Counted from the first letter of the stretch, positions 1 to 7,608 are shown. The stretch is DNA of 27,567 nucleotides from Pseudomonadota bacterium (GCA_023461075.1 JAEWNY010000105.1:1-27567); one strand, 5' to 3'. Numbers and translations are program-made. Notes: a model not told the origin generated them from the sequence alone.

Positions 1-416
1 TAGCGGAATACCAGCGTGTCGGGTTTCGGCGCCGCCACCACGCCGACGAAACGGCTCATCGCCGAGAGCAACTCGGATGCGCTGCCCAGCAGTTGGCGGG
101 TGTCGCTGCCGGCCAGTTCGCTGCGCAGCTGTTGCATCTCGGTCGCCGGCAACGGCCGGCACTGCAGCAGGCTGTCGACGAACATCCGGTAGCCCTGCGC
201 GGTCGGGATGCGTCCGGCCGAGGTATGGGGCGAGGCCAGCAAGCCCAGTTCCTCAAGGTCCGCCAGGATGTTGCGCACCGTCGCCGGGCTGACCTTGAGG
301 CCGGCGTGCTCGGCCAGGGTCTGCGAGCCGACCGGCGCGCCATCGCGGATATACCGCGCGATCAGCGTGCGCAGCAGCTGGCGGGCGCGGGCATCGAGTG
401 GGACGGCATCGTTCAT
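1..416 (-). CDS. hrcA: Heat-inducible transcription repressor HrcA (N-terminal part, cut by window edge)
   Basis: HrcA represses class I heat-shock operons by binding CIRCE operators and needs GroEL to fold. Only about 138 N-terminal residues are in the window; the gene runs off at position 1. The protein begins MNDAVPLDARARQLL and continues with ARYIRDGAPVGSQTLAEHAG and VSPATVRNILADLEELG, the winged-helix DNA-binding domain of HrcA. The start is the ATG at 416-414; no other in-frame ATG or GTG lies near it and no Shine-Dalgarno sequence is visible. It is transcribed away from recN. In xanthomonads hrcA heads grpE-dnaK-dnaJ, which would lie beyond the left edge. Identity is secure. Confidence 0.93.
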   Translation of the reverse strand, partial: MNDAVPLDARARQLLRTLIARYIRDGAPVGSQTLAEHAGLKVSPATVRNILADLEELGLLASPHTSAGRIPTAQGYRMFVDSLLQCRPLPATEMQQLRSELAGSDTRQLLGSASELLSAMSRFVGVVAAPKPDTLVFR

Positions 417-423
417 GGCATCG

Positions 424-451
424 ATATGGTGCCTCAGCCCGCGGCCTCAAG
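424..451 (-). promoter_or_regulatory. Candidate sigma-32 heat-shock promoter of hrcA
   Basis: On the minus strand CTTGAG (451-446) is followed after 14 bases by CACCATAT (431-424). This matches the sigma-32 elements CTTGAA and CCCCATNT at 5 of 6 and 7 of 8 positions. The -10 element ends only 7 bases before the hrcA ATG, so transcription would begin at or beside the start codon. No CIRCE inverted repeat is visible in the 75-bp hrcA-recN gap. Confidence 0.55.
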
Positions 452-491
452 CATCTCAATCCCTGCGATGCCAGCGATTAAGCTATGCGCG

Positions 492-2159
492 ATGCTCACC
501 CGCCTCGCCATCGCCGACTTTGCCGTGGTCCGTTCCGCCGCGCTGGATTTCGGCCCCGGCATGACCGTCATTTCCGGCGAAACCGGCGCCGGCAAGTCGT
601 TGCTGGTGGATGCGCTCGGCTTCATCTGCGGCGAGCGTGCCGATGCCGGCGTGGTCCGCCACGGCGCCGAACGCGCGGAATTGTCCGCCGAATTCGATCT
701 GGTCGATGCGCCCGCGGCCCGCGACTGGCTTGCCGATGCCGAGATGGATGAAGGCACGACCTGCCACCTGCGTCGCGTGCTGCGTGCCGATGGCGGCTCC
801 AAGGCGTGGATCAATGGACGCCTGGCCAGCGTGGCGCAATTGGCGGAGCTGGCTGCGCTGCTGGTCGAAATTCACGGCCAGCACGCCCAGCAGACCCTGC
901 TCGCTCGCGCCTCGCAACTCGCCCTGCTCGATGCCTACGGGCGCCACGCGCCGCTCCTGCAAGAGGTCGCTGCTGCCGCCGCCGGCTGGCGTGCGTTGAA
1001 CGATGAGCTGGCCGAACTTACCGGCCGAGGCGACGTCGCCGACCGCATCGAATTCATGCGCCACCAGTTGCGCGAGCTCGAGGCCGAAGACCTGGAGGTC
1101 GACAGCCTCGCCGCGCTCGACGCCGACCATCGCCGGCAGGCGCACGCCGGGGAACTGGCCGCGGCCAATGCCGAGGCCCGCGGCCTGCTGGCCGAATCCG
1201 ACGAGGCCAATGCCCTTGCCTTGCTCCACCGCGCCCGCGAGGCGATCGCCGCGGTCATCGACCACGAACCGCGCCTGCGTGAAGTCGACGCGATGCTGGA
1301 GTCGGCGGTGATCTCGCTGGACGAGGCCGCCGGTGCGCTGGGCCGGCTGGCCGATGGCAGCGACAGCGAGCCGGGGCAGTTCGAAGCGCTCGATGCCCGC
1401 CTGCAACGCCTGCATGCGCTGGCGCGCAAGCATCGCGTGGCGCTTGACGGCCTGGCCGAGTTGCGCGCGCAATTGCAGACCGACCTTACCGCGCTCGAGA
1501 ACGCGGAATCACGCGTGGATGCGCTGGGCGCGGAGATTGCCGCAGCCCGTGGCGACTGGGACCAAAGCGCGACGAAACTCGGCAAGGTGCGCGCGAAGGC
1601 GGCGAAATCTCTGGCCGATGCAACGGCTGCGATCATCCGCGAACTTGGAATGGGCGAAGCGGACTTCCGCGTCGAACTGACCCGCGAGCCGGATATCGAC
1701 CCGAACCCCTTGGGCGCCGAACGCGCCGAATTCCTGATCGCCGCCAACCCCGGACAGCCGCCGCGACCGCTGCGCAAGGTCGCCTCGGGCGGCGAGCTTT
1801 CACGCATCTCGCTGGCGATCGAGGTTGCGGCGATCGGCATCGACAACGTCCCGACCATGGTCTTCGACGAGGTCGACAGCGGCATCAGCGGCGCGGTGGC
1901 CGACGTGGTCGGCCGCAAGTTGCGGGCGCTCGGCGCTCGTTGCCAGGTGATGTGCGTGACCCACCTGCCGCAGGTCGCCGCGCAGGGCCATGCGCACTGG
2001 CGCGTGGCCAAGGCCAGCCGCGAGGGCGTGACCATGAGCGCAGTCGAGCACCTGGACGAGGCCGGTCGCACCGAGGAACTCGCGCGTTTGCTCGGGGGCG
2101 CCAGGGTCAATGATGCCGCGCGCGCCGCGGCGCGCAGCCTGCTCGCCTCGGCGGCCTGA
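492..2159 (+). CDS. recN: DNA repair protein RecN
   Basis: RecN is an SMC-like ATPase that acts early in double-strand-break repair. The product has 555 residues, the usual length. It begins MLTRLAIADFAVV, with Walker A GETGAGKS at about 29-36, a long charged helical middle region expected to form a coiled coil, the ABC signature SGGELSR at about 432 and Walker B VFDEVDSG at about 457-464, followed by THLPQVAAQ. The ATG at 492 is chosen because everything upstream in frame is non-conserved and overlaps hrcA. No LexA-type operator is visible in the short upstream gap, although recN is SOS-induced in many bacteria. Its stop lies 6 bp from the convergent fur stop, with no terminator between them. 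Confidence 0.95.
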   Translation: MLTRLAIADFAVVRSAALDFGPGMTVISGETGAGKSLLVDALGFICGERADAGVVRHGAERAELSAEFDLVDAPAARDWLADAEMDEGTTCHLRRVLRADGGSKAWINGRLASVAQLAELAALLVEIHGQHAQQTLLARASQLALLDAYGRHAPLLQEVAAAAAGWRALNDELAELTGRGDVADRIEFMRHQLRELEAEDLEVDSLAALDADHRRQAHAGELAAANAEARGLLAESDEANALALLHRAREAIAAVIDHEPRLREVDAMLESAVISLDEAAGALGRLADGSDSEPGQFEALDARLQRLHALARKHRVALDGLAELRAQLQTDLTALENAESRVDALGAEIAAARGDWDQSATKLGKVRAKAAKSLADATAAIIRELGMGEADFRVELTREPDIDPNPLGAERAEFLIAANPGQPPRPLRKVASGGELSRISLAIEVAAIGIDNVPTMVFDEVDSGISGAVADVVGRKLRALGARCQVMCVTHLPQVAAQGHAHWRVAKASREGVTMSAVEHLDEAGRTEELARLLGGARVNDAARAAARSLLASAA

Positions 2160-2165
2160 AGTGGC

Positions 2166-2567
2166 CTATTTCTTCTTGCGGACGTACAGGACCAGCGCGT
2201 GGTCCTCGATCGCATAACCGTGGCGCGCGGCGATCTCGCGCTGCAGCTTCTCGATTTCCGGGCTTTCGAACTCGATGATCTTGCCGCTGTCCAGGTCGAC
2301 CATGTGGTCGTGGTGGTCGCCGCGGTCGAGTTCATAAACCGCCTGGCCGCCCTCGAAGTGGTGCTTGAGCACCAGCCCCGCCGCCTCGAACTGGGTCAGC
2401 ACCCGGTAGATGGTCGCCAGGCCGATGTCCTCGTTGTCGACCAGCAACTGCCGGTAGATGTCCTCTGCGGTCAGGTGGCGGGTCTTGTTCTGCTCCAGCA
2501 GCTGCAGGATGCGCACGCGTGGTTGGGTGACCTTGAGGCCGGCGTTGCGTAGATCGTCGTTGTCCAT
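2166..2567 (-). CDS. fur: Ferric uptake regulator Fur
   Basis: Fur is an Fe(II)-responsive repressor of iron acquisition and the founding member of its family. The 133-residue product starts MDNDDLRNAGLKVTQPR, has the winged-helix segment LATIYRVLTQFEAAGLV, the histidine-rich metal region GDHHDHMVDLDSGKIIEF, and ends ALVLYVRKKK as in pseudomonad and xanthomonad Fur. The position of the E. coli CxxC structural-zinc motif is DLDS here, and the protein contains no cysteine at all. The ATG at 2567 is preferred over upstream in-frame codons because conservation begins there. Fur is divergent from bamE and convergent with recN, a conserved order. Confidence 0.95.
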   Translation of the reverse strand: MDNDDLRNAGLKVTQPRVRILQLLEQNKTRHLTAEDIYRQLLVDNEDIGLATIYRVLTQFEAAGLVLKHHFEGGQAVYELDRGDHHDHMVDLDSGKIIEFESPEIEKLQREIAARHGYAIEDHALVLYVRKKK

Positions 2568-2665
2568 CGAATGATCTGAACGCAGGCTGCCCGTGGCGGC
2601 CCGCGGCTCCTGTGGGCATGGGCGAGGATGTATTATGACCCAACCCCACGAACGACCCATCGCGC
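2568..2665. promoter_or_regulatory. Divergent fur/bamE intergenic region
   Basis: These 98 bp must hold the start signals of both fur (leftward) and bamE (rightward). A plausible bamE -10 element, TATTAT, lies at 2631-2636, about 30 bp before the bamE ATG. I do not see a convincing -35 element, nor a Fur box good enough to call. Confidence 0.3.
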
Positions 2666-3055
2666 ATGCGCAAGAGCTTGTTGATCCTCGCACTGGCCGC
2701 CACGACCGCCGGCTGCGGCATCGTGTATCGCCAGCCGATCTACCAGGGCAACCTGATCGACGAGGCGGCCGCCCAGCAGCTGCAGGTCGGCATGAACAAG
2801 CAGCAAGTGGCCGCGATGCTGGGCACGCCGTCCATCGAAGACCCCTTCCACCACGACCGCTGGGACTACACCAGCAGCGTGCGACGGGGTCGTGCCGGTC
2901 CGCCCGAAGTGAAGAACTTCGTGGTGTATTTCCAGAATGACGCGGTCACCCGCTGGGAAGGCGAGTATTTCGCCAACCAGGATGCGGAACTGTCCAAGCG
3001 CTCGCTGCGCGACTTTGGGCCGAACCTGCGCAAGGAGCGCAAGGACCGCCGCTGA
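2666..3055 (+). CDS. bamE: Outer membrane assembly lipoprotein BamE (SmpA/OmlA)
   Basis: BamE is a small lipoprotein of the BAM complex, which inserts beta-barrel proteins into the outer membrane. The 129-residue product has a lipoprotein signal (MRKSLLILALAATTAGC, lipidated Cys at 17), then the BamE core: YRQPIYQGN, the G(M)NKQQVAAMLGTP motif and DRWDYTSS, with a basic tail ERKDRR. Divergence from fur matches the omlA-fur arrangement known in Xanthomonas. A hairpin terminator follows, formed partly from the end of rnfH. Confidence 0.93.
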   Translation: MRKSLLILALAATTAGCGIVYRQPIYQGNLIDEAAAQQLQVGMNKQQVAAMLGTPSIEDPFHHDRWDYTSSVRRGRAGPPEVKNFVVYFQNDAVTRWEGEYFANQDAELSKRSLRDFGPNLRKERKDRR

Positions 3056-3086
3056 AGGACTTCCGCGGGCAACCGCCGAAGTGTCG

Positions 3087-3114
3087 AAGCCCGCGTCAGC
3101 GGGCTTTCGCTTTC
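3087..3114 (+). terminator. Rho-independent terminator of bamE, overlapping the rnfH 3' end
   Basis: AAGCCCGC (3087-3094), loop GTCA, GCGGGCTT (3099-3106) form a perfect 8-bp stem followed on the plus strand by TCGCTTTC. The four loop bases include the reverse complement of the rnfH stop codon (3096-3098), so the right arm and tail are also the last sense codons of rnfH. On the minus strand no T-rich tail follows. Confidence 0.7.
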
Positions 3115-3374
3115 ATGGCCTGCGCGGTTTCCGCGCGACGCCGCCGCGCTTGCTTGGGGTCGATGACCAGTGCCCGCAGCAATTCCAGCCGGTCGCCATC
3201 GTGGAGGATGGTGGCATCGCTGACGCGGCGGCCGAACACCGCCATCCCGGCCAGTGGATGGCCTTCTGCCAGGCCCGAGGCGCTGCAGGGCTGCAGCGCG
3301 GTCGCGCCTTCGGGCAAGTCGAGCACACGTGCGGCGCAGCGATCCGGCCAGGCCGCGACCACCTCGATCTTCAC
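3096..3374 (-). CDS. rnfH: RnfH family protein (UPF0125)
   Basis: This is a small ubiquitin-fold protein of the RnfH family; its precise role is unknown. In E. coli it is paired with the RatA gene. The 92-residue product begins KIEVVAAWPDRCAARVLDLPEG after the start and contains HPLAGMAVFGRRVSDATIL and DGDRLELLRALVIDPK, typical of the family, with a basic C-terminus (ARRRRAETAQAMKAKAR). Translation starts at GTG 3374, immediately after the ratA TGA (TGAGTG), so the two are almost certainly co-translated. No Shine-Dalgarno sequence is needed or obvious. Confidence 0.9.
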   Translation of the reverse strand: MKIEVVAAWPDRCAARVLDLPEGATALQPCSASGLAEGHPLAGMAVFGRRVSDATILHDGDRLELLRALVIDPKQARRRRAETAQAMKAKAR

Positions 3375-3806
3375 TCAGGCCGCCTCGGCGCTGGCGGTGC
3401 GCACGAAGTCATCGACCATGCGATCGGCCAGCCCGGTCATGCCGAGGCGGATCACCGGCCCGAGCAGGCTGGATGCGGTCTCGAACTCCAGCAGCAGCGA
3501 AACCTTGCTGGCCTCGGCCGAGAGCGGCTTGAACTCCCAGCGCCCGTGCAGCCTCTTGAACGGGCCTTCGGCCAATTGCATGTCCATCGAGCGGCCCGGC
3601 TCCATCACGTTGCGGGTGATGAACCAGGTCTTGAAGCCGGCCAATTGCAGGTCCAGCCGTGCCGTCATTGCATCGGCTTCGCGCCCCAGCACCTCGGCAC
3701 CGGTGCACCAGGCGAAGCGGCGGGGATAGGCCTCGACATCGGCCACCAGCGCGTACATCGCCTCGGCCGGACGCGCCACCAGTGCGCTGCGTTCAATCCG
3801 GTTCAA
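3375..3806 (-). CDS. ratA: RatA-type START/polyketide-cyclase-like protein
   Basis: RatA belongs to the START/SRPBCC fold. E. coli RatA has been reported as a toxin that binds 50S subunits; homologues are related to the Coq10 lipid-binding proteins. The 143-residue product contains RSALVARPAEAMYALVADVE, YPRRFAWCTGAEVL, RWEFKPLSAEASKVSLLLEF and GLADRMVDDFV. No ATG lies at the conserved N-terminus. I chose TTG at 3806-3804 because GGAGGG sits 6 bases upstream and conservation begins at LNRIERSALV. The longer in-frame reading back to 4460 runs antisense through smpB and is rejected. It is divergent from smpB and followed by rnfH. Confidence 0.88.
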   Translation of the reverse strand: MNRIERSALVARPAEAMYALVADVEAYPRRFAWCTGAEVLGREADAMTARLDLQLAGFKTWFITRNVMEPGRSMDMQLAEGPFKRLHGRWEFKPLSAEASKVSLLLEFETASSLLGPVIRLGMTGLADRMVDDFVRTASAEAA

Positions 3807-3857
3807 CCAACACCCTCCCTCACTGCAAATTGCGCATCCATCGGCGACAATGCCACG

Positions 3858-4361
3858 ATGAGCAAGGACGCCAAGAACAAGAGCACGAAGGATACGGCAA
3901 AGAATCCCACCATCGCGCTGAACAAGCGCGCGAAGCACGAGTACCACCTCGAGCAGCGCTACGAGGCCGGGCTGGAACTGCAGGGCTGGGAACTGAAGGC
4001 GATCCGCGCCGGCCGCGCCAACATCGGCGAGAGCTATGCGCTGATCAAGAACGGCGAGATCTTCCTGTTCGGCGCGCAGATCACCCCGCTCATCCAGGCA
4101 TCCACCCATGTGGTCGCCGACGATCGTCGCAATCGCAAGTTGCTGCTGCATCGGCACGAGATCGACAACCTGATCGGGCGGGTCGAGCGCGATGGCTACA
4201 CCATCATCCCCACCGCGCTGTACTGGAAGGGCAACAAGGTCAAAGCGGAAGTGGCGCTGGCCAAGGGCAAGCAGGCGCACGACAAGCGCGCGACCAGCAA
4301 GGAGCGTGACTGGAACCGCGAGAAGCAGCAGGTGATGCGCCGGCACAACAAGTACGCCTGA
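3858..4361 (+). CDS. smpB: SsrA-binding protein SmpB
   Basis: SmpB binds the tRNA-like domain of tmRNA and delivers it to stalled ribosomes for trans-translation. The 167-residue product has a Lys-rich N-terminus, then LNKRAKHEYHLEQRYEAGL, LQGWELKAIRAGRANIGESY, GAQITPLIQAS, KLLLHRHEIDNLIG and the basic C-terminal tail HDKRATSKERDWNREKQQ typical of SmpB. The ATG at 3858 fits the family. Its RNA partner ssrA lies just downstream on the opposite strand, with a hairpin between the two 3' ends. Confidence 0.96.
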   Translation: MSKDAKNKSTKDTAKNPTIALNKRAKHEYHLEQRYEAGLELQGWELKAIRAGRANIGESYALIKNGEIFLFGAQITPLIQASTHVVADDRRNRKLLLHRHEIDNLIGRVERDGYTIIPTALYWKGNKVKAEVALAKGKQAHDKRATSKERDWNREKQQVMRRHNKYA

Positions 4362-4378
4362 GCCATTGGCGCGATGTA

Positions 4379-4414
4379 AAGAGAAAGGCCGGAATCCTTG
4401 CGGATCCCGGCCTT
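4379..4414 (-). terminator. Intrinsic terminator of ssrA, probably also usable for smpB
   Basis: AAGGCCGG (4385-4392) pairs with CCGGCCTT (4407-4414), with a further ATCC/GGAT inner stem and loop TTGC. Read on the minus strand it lies 6 bases beyond the tmRNA CCA end and is followed by TCTCTTT. On the plus strand the same hairpin follows smpB with a weaker tail (CGCGTTT), so it may be bidirectional. Confidence 0.75.
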
Positions 4415-4420
4415 CGCGTT

Positions 4421-4776
4421 TGGTGGAGGTGGGCGGAATCGAACCGCCGTCCGAAGGCACTCCATGCCCGGCACTACATGCTTAGCCCGCTGTTGGTTCT
4501 CGTGTCATGGCAACACAGCGTGCGAAGCACACCAAGACACATACCCGCTAAGGTTGAGCCGCGGTTGGCGGGTCGCCGCCGTGGCCGATCCTGTGATCAG
4601 TGACCCTACATCCACGAGCACAGGCACAAGTGGGTTCAGGGCTTACGCCTTAAGCGGCGAGAGCGTAGTTGTCGTCGTTGGCAACTATGAGTTTTGCAGC
4701 TGGATTAGCGAGGAAAGCTACCCCCTCGGCATGCGCCAGACGATTTCGCAACCCCCGTCGAAGCCAGTGCACCCCC
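4421..4776 (-). ncRNA. ssrA: Transfer-messenger RNA (tmRNA, SsrA)
   Basis: tmRNA rescues stalled ribosomes and tags incomplete proteins for degradation. The one-piece 356-nt RNA begins GGGGGTG (4776-4770), which pairs with CACCTCC just before the A-CCA 3' end at 4421 (one G-U pair). Near the 5' end is CTGGCTTCGACGGGGGTTGC and near the 3' end a T arm GGCGG-TTCGATT-CCGCC, both tmRNA hallmarks. The tag reading frame is at 4682-4650 and encodes ANDDNYALAA followed by TAA, with GCC as resume codon. CCA is encoded. It is convergent with smpB. Confidence 0.96.
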
Positions 4777-4804
4777 GGGAATGTCGATGTCATCCGACGT
4801 GACC

Positions 4805-4833
4805 AGTATAGGGATGTCGCCGCATCGCGCCAG
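4805..4833 (-). promoter_or_regulatory. Candidate sigma-70 promoter of ssrA
   Basis: On the minus strand CTGGCG (4833-4828) and TATACT (4810-4805) are separated by 17 bp, placing the transcript start near 4798. This gives a leader of roughly 20 nt ahead of the mature tmRNA 5' end, as expected for a precursor trimmed by RNase P. The -10 element is 5 of 6 to consensus and the -35 element is weak. Confidence 0.5.
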
Positions 4834-4860
4834 TCCTGCCCGATGATCGATGCCGCCGGT

Positions 4861-6723
4861 TCAGGCAGGCGAAGCCGCCTCCACCGCCTCGTCATCCATC
4901 GCCACGAAACCGCCGGTTTGGCGTGCCCACAGCCTGGCGTAGAGGCCATTCGCGGCGATGAGCTCGGCATGCGTGCCGGTCTCGACGATGCGACCCTTGT
5001 CCATCACCACCAGCCGGTCCATCCGCGCGATGGTCGAAAGCCGGTGCGCGATCGCGATCACCGTCTTGCCCTGCATGAGCCGGTCGAGGCTTTCCTGGAT
5101 CGCCGCTTCCACTTCCGAATCGAGGGCGGAGGTCGCTTCGTCCAGCAGCAGGATCGGCGCGTCCTTCAGCAACACCCGCGCGATCGCGATGCGCTGTCGC
5201 TGCCCGCCCGACAGCTTGACACCGCGCTCGCCCACCTGCGCCTCGAAGCCGGTGCGGCCCTCGTTGTCGCTCAGGGCCGGGATGAAACCATCGGCGCGTG
5301 CGTCGCGCACCGCGGCATCGATCATGTCGGCATCGGCCGCCGGACGTCCGTACAGCAGGTTGTCGCGGATCGATCGATGCAGCAGCGCCGTGTCCTGCGT
5401 CACCACGCCGATCTGGCTTCGCAACGAGGCCTGCGTCACTCGTGCGATGTCCTGACCGTCGATGAGGATACGCCCGGATTCCAGGTCGTAAAGGCGCAGC
5501 AACAGGTTCACCAAGGTGGTCTTGCCGGCGCCGCTCGGTCCCACCAGACCCACCTTCTCGCCCGGCGCGATCGCCAGGTTCAGGCCGGAGATGACCCCGC
5601 CTTTTTTCCCGTAGTGGAAATGGATGTCATCGAACACCACTTCGCCGCGTGTGACCTGCAGCGTCGTCACATCATCCGCATCGACCACGGTGAGCGGATG
5701 CGCCACCGTGCTCATCCCGTCCTGCACGGTGCCGATGTTCTCGAACACGCCGTTGATCACCCACATGATCCAGCCGCTCATGTTGCTGATGCGGATCGCC
5801 AGCCCGGAAGCGAAAGCCACCGCGCCCACGGTAATGTGGCCCTGCGACCACAGCCACATGCCGATGCCGGTGGTGCCGGCGATCATCAAGCCGTTCCACG
5901 CGGTCATCGAGGCATCCATGCCCGTCGTGAGGCGGGTCATCGCCCGCACCTTCTCCACGTTCTCCTGTAGCGATTCGCGGGTGTATTCGTGCTCGCGCTC
6001 GCGGTGCGGGAACAGCTTCAGCGTGACGATGTTGGTGTAGCCATCGACCACCCGGCCCATGAACTTCGACTTCGCCTCCGATGCGGCGAACGAGCGCTTC
6101 TTGGTACGCGGGACGAAGAAACGCATGATCGTGACGTAGCCGACCAGCCAGACGAGCAGCGGGATCATCAACCGCCAGTCGGCCTTGGCGAACAGCCAGA
6201 GCGCGGTGCCGGTGTAGATGAAGACGTACCAGAGCGCATCGACGATCTCCACTGCCGATTCGCGCAAGGAGGCACCGGTTTGCATGATCCGCTGAGCGAT
6301 GCGCCCCGCGTAATCGTTCTGGAAGAACGCCAGGCTCTGCCGCGAGACATACAGGTGTTGTTGCCAGCGGATGCGTCCGGTCAGCGAGGGCACCAGCGCC
6401 TGGTTGACCAGCAAGGCATGCGCCAGCGTCGCCAGCGGACGCAGCAGGACCACGACCACCGCCATCCACAGCAGCGTGCGGCCGTGCTCGGCGAAGAATG
6501 CACGCGGGCTATCCGATTGGGTGGCGAGGTCGATGAGTTTTCCGACGTAATCGAACAACGACACTTCGATCAGCGCGACGAAAAACCCGACCACGCACAC
6601 ACCCAGCAGCACCCAGCGCGCCTGGCGCAGGTAATGCCAGTAGAAGCGCCAGATCTGCTGGGGCGGCATACGGCCCGCGTCGGGCGCGAAGGGATCGATC
6701 AGGCGTTCGAACCAGCGCAGCAT
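4861..6723 (-). CDS. ABC transporter half-exporter (permease fused to ATPase)
   Basis: This is a type IV ABC exporter subunit in the inner membrane; the substrate cannot be read from sequence. The 620-residue product has an N-terminal transmembrane domain (hydrophobic spans near 36-56, 83-105, 160-200 and 275-320) and a C-terminal nucleotide-binding domain. That domain has Walker A GPSGAGKT at about 395-402, Q-loop VVTQDTALLH, signature LSGGQRQR at about 504, Walker B ILLLDEATSALDSE at about 524 and H-loop IAHRLSTI near 560. All ATPase residues are present, so a homodimer is possible. A multidrug or lipid exporter of the MsbA/MdlB kind is the closest general description. It is monocistronic in appearance; its stop lies about 28 bp upstream of the ssrA promoter. 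Confidence 0.88.
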   Translation of the reverse strand: MLRWFERLIDPFAPDAGRMPPQQIWRFYWHYLRQARWVLLGVCVVGFFVALIEVSLFDYVGKLIDLATQSDSPRAFFAEHGRTLLWMAVVVVLLRPLATLAHALLVNQALVPSLTGRIRWQQHLYVSRQSLAFFQNDYAGRIAQRIMQTGASLRESAVEIVDALWYVFIYTGTALWLFAKADWRLMIPLLVWLVGYVTIMRFFVPRTKKRSFAASEAKSKFMGRVVDGYTNIVTLKLFPHREREHEYTRESLQENVEKVRAMTRLTTGMDASMTAWNGLMIAGTTGIGMWLWSQGHITVGAVAFASGLAIRISNMSGWIMWVINGVFENIGTVQDGMSTVAHPLTVVDADDVTTLQVTRGEVVFDDIHFHYGKKGGVISGLNLAIAPGEKVGLVGPSGAGKTTLVNLLLRLYDLESGRILIDGQDIARVTQASLRSQIGVVTQDTALLHRSIRDNLLYGRPAADADMIDAAVRDARADGFIPALSDNEGRTGFEAQVGERGVKLSGGQRQRIAIARVLLKDAPILLLDEATSALDSEVEAAIQESLDRLMQGKTVIAIAHRLSTIARMDRLVVMDKGRIVETGTHAELIAANGLYARLWARQTGGFVAMDDEAVEAASPA

Positions 6724-6870
6724 GTCGGCATCGGATCAGGGCGGGACAGTGTCGCACAGGAGCCGCGGCGCGCATCGCATCGCTGGACGGATAACCGCGG
6801 CACCCTGGGCTGGCCCGAGCATCAAGCATGCGAAATCGCCGATCCGGCATCGGCAAGCACACATCGCTCA

Positions 6871-6900
6871 AACAGAAAGGGCCGCATCACTGCGGCCCTT
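6871..6900 (-). terminator. Rho-independent terminator of the yiaD-like gene
   Basis: AAGGGCCGCA (6877-6886) and TGCGGCCCTT (6891-6900) form a perfect 10-bp stem with a 4-base loop. On the minus strand it lies 27 bases past the stop codon of the OmpA-lipoprotein gene and is followed by TCTGTTT. The rest of the gap up to 6724 shows no gene. Confidence 0.82.
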
Positions 6901-6927
6901 CCACGTGTCGCTGATGCGTGACGCCGC

Positions 6928-7608
6928 TCAGCTGCCGGTCTGCACCGGGATCAGGCGGATCTCGACGCGACGATTCAGCGCGCGACCCTGTTCGGTGTCG
7001 TTGCTGGCCACCGGGTACTGGTAGTTGTAGCCGCGGGTTTCCATGCGCACCTGCTGTACGCCCTGGCCAGCCAAGTAGGCAGCCACCGACTGCGCGCGAC
7101 GATCGGACACGGTCTGGTTGGCGGCCAGGCTGCCGACGTTGTCGGTATGGCCGTTGATCTCGACGATGGTCTGGTTGTACTGGCCGATCGTCTGCGCGAT
7201 CGAATTCAGCGCCGGGTAGAACTGCGGCTTGACCTCGGTCCGGTTGAAGTCGAAGGTCACGCCATCCGGCAGGTTGAGCTTGATGACATCGCCATCGCGC
7301 TGCACGTCGACGCCGGTGCCGGCGGTCTGGCGACGCAGTTCGGCTTCCTGGCGGTCCTGGTAGGCGCCGACGCCGGCACCCGCAATACCGCCGATGCCCG
7401 CGCCGATCATCGCGCGCTGGCGGCGTTCGGTCGCGTCCTTGCCGGACAACAGGCCGGCAACTGCACCGATGCCGGCACCGATCAGTGCACCGCGCTGGGT
7501 GCGGTTGGGATCGTTAGGGTCAGTGGTCTGGCCGGTGTAGGTGGCGCAACCGCCGAGCATGGTGACGGCAAGTGCCGCGGCGATACCCGTCTTGGTCATG
7601 GCGTTCAT
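6928..7608 (-). CDS. yiaD: YiaD-like OmpA-family lipoprotein with glycine zipper
   Basis: The product is predicted to be an outer-membrane lipoprotein that binds peptidoglycan through an OmpA C-terminal domain. Its 226 residues comprise a lipoprotein signal ending LGGC (lipidated Cys near 21), glycine-zipper segments (GALIGAGIGAVAGLLSG and AMIGAGIGGIAGAGVGAY), and the OmpA domain with INGHTDNVGSLAANQTVSDR and ALNRRVEIRL. Architecture and the stretch TGVDVQRDGDVIKLNLPDGV resemble E. coli YiaD. The ATG at 7608 has AGGAAAG upstream; an internal ATG at 7599 is possible. It is flanked by its own terminator and separated from alr by about 126 bp. Confidence 0.88.
   Translation of the reverse strand: MNAMTKTGIAAALAVTMLGGCATYTGQTTDPNDPNRTQRGALIGAGIGAVAGLLSGKDATERRQRAMIGAGIGGIAGAGVGAYQDRQEAELRRQTAGTGVDVQRDGDVIKLNLPDGVTFDFNRTEVKPQFYPALNSIAQTIGQYNQTIVEINGHTDNVGSLAANQTVSDRRAQSVAAYLAGQGVQQVRMETRGYNYQYPVASNDTEQGRALNRRVEIRLIPVQTGS

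Noticed and set aside
93..491. In-frame 133-residue N-terminal extension of recN
   Set aside because: It runs antisense through hrcA, is not RecN-like, and the conserved RecN N-terminus begins at ATG 492.
417..491. LexA (SOS) operator for recN and CIRCE element for hrcA
   Set aside because: I looked for both; neither inverted repeat is present in the gap.
935..2335. 466-codon Ser/Arg-rich open frame opposite recN and fur
   Set aside because: Composition is typical of an antisense shadow and it overlaps two certain genes.
2937..3857. Upstream in-frame extension of smpB through bamE, rnfH and ratA
   Set aside because: SmpB conservation begins at 3858 and the extension overlaps three real genes.
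4398..4970. Open frames across 4421-4776 on both strands
   Set aside because: They lie over the tmRNA gene; the only meaningful coding there is the 10-residue tag.
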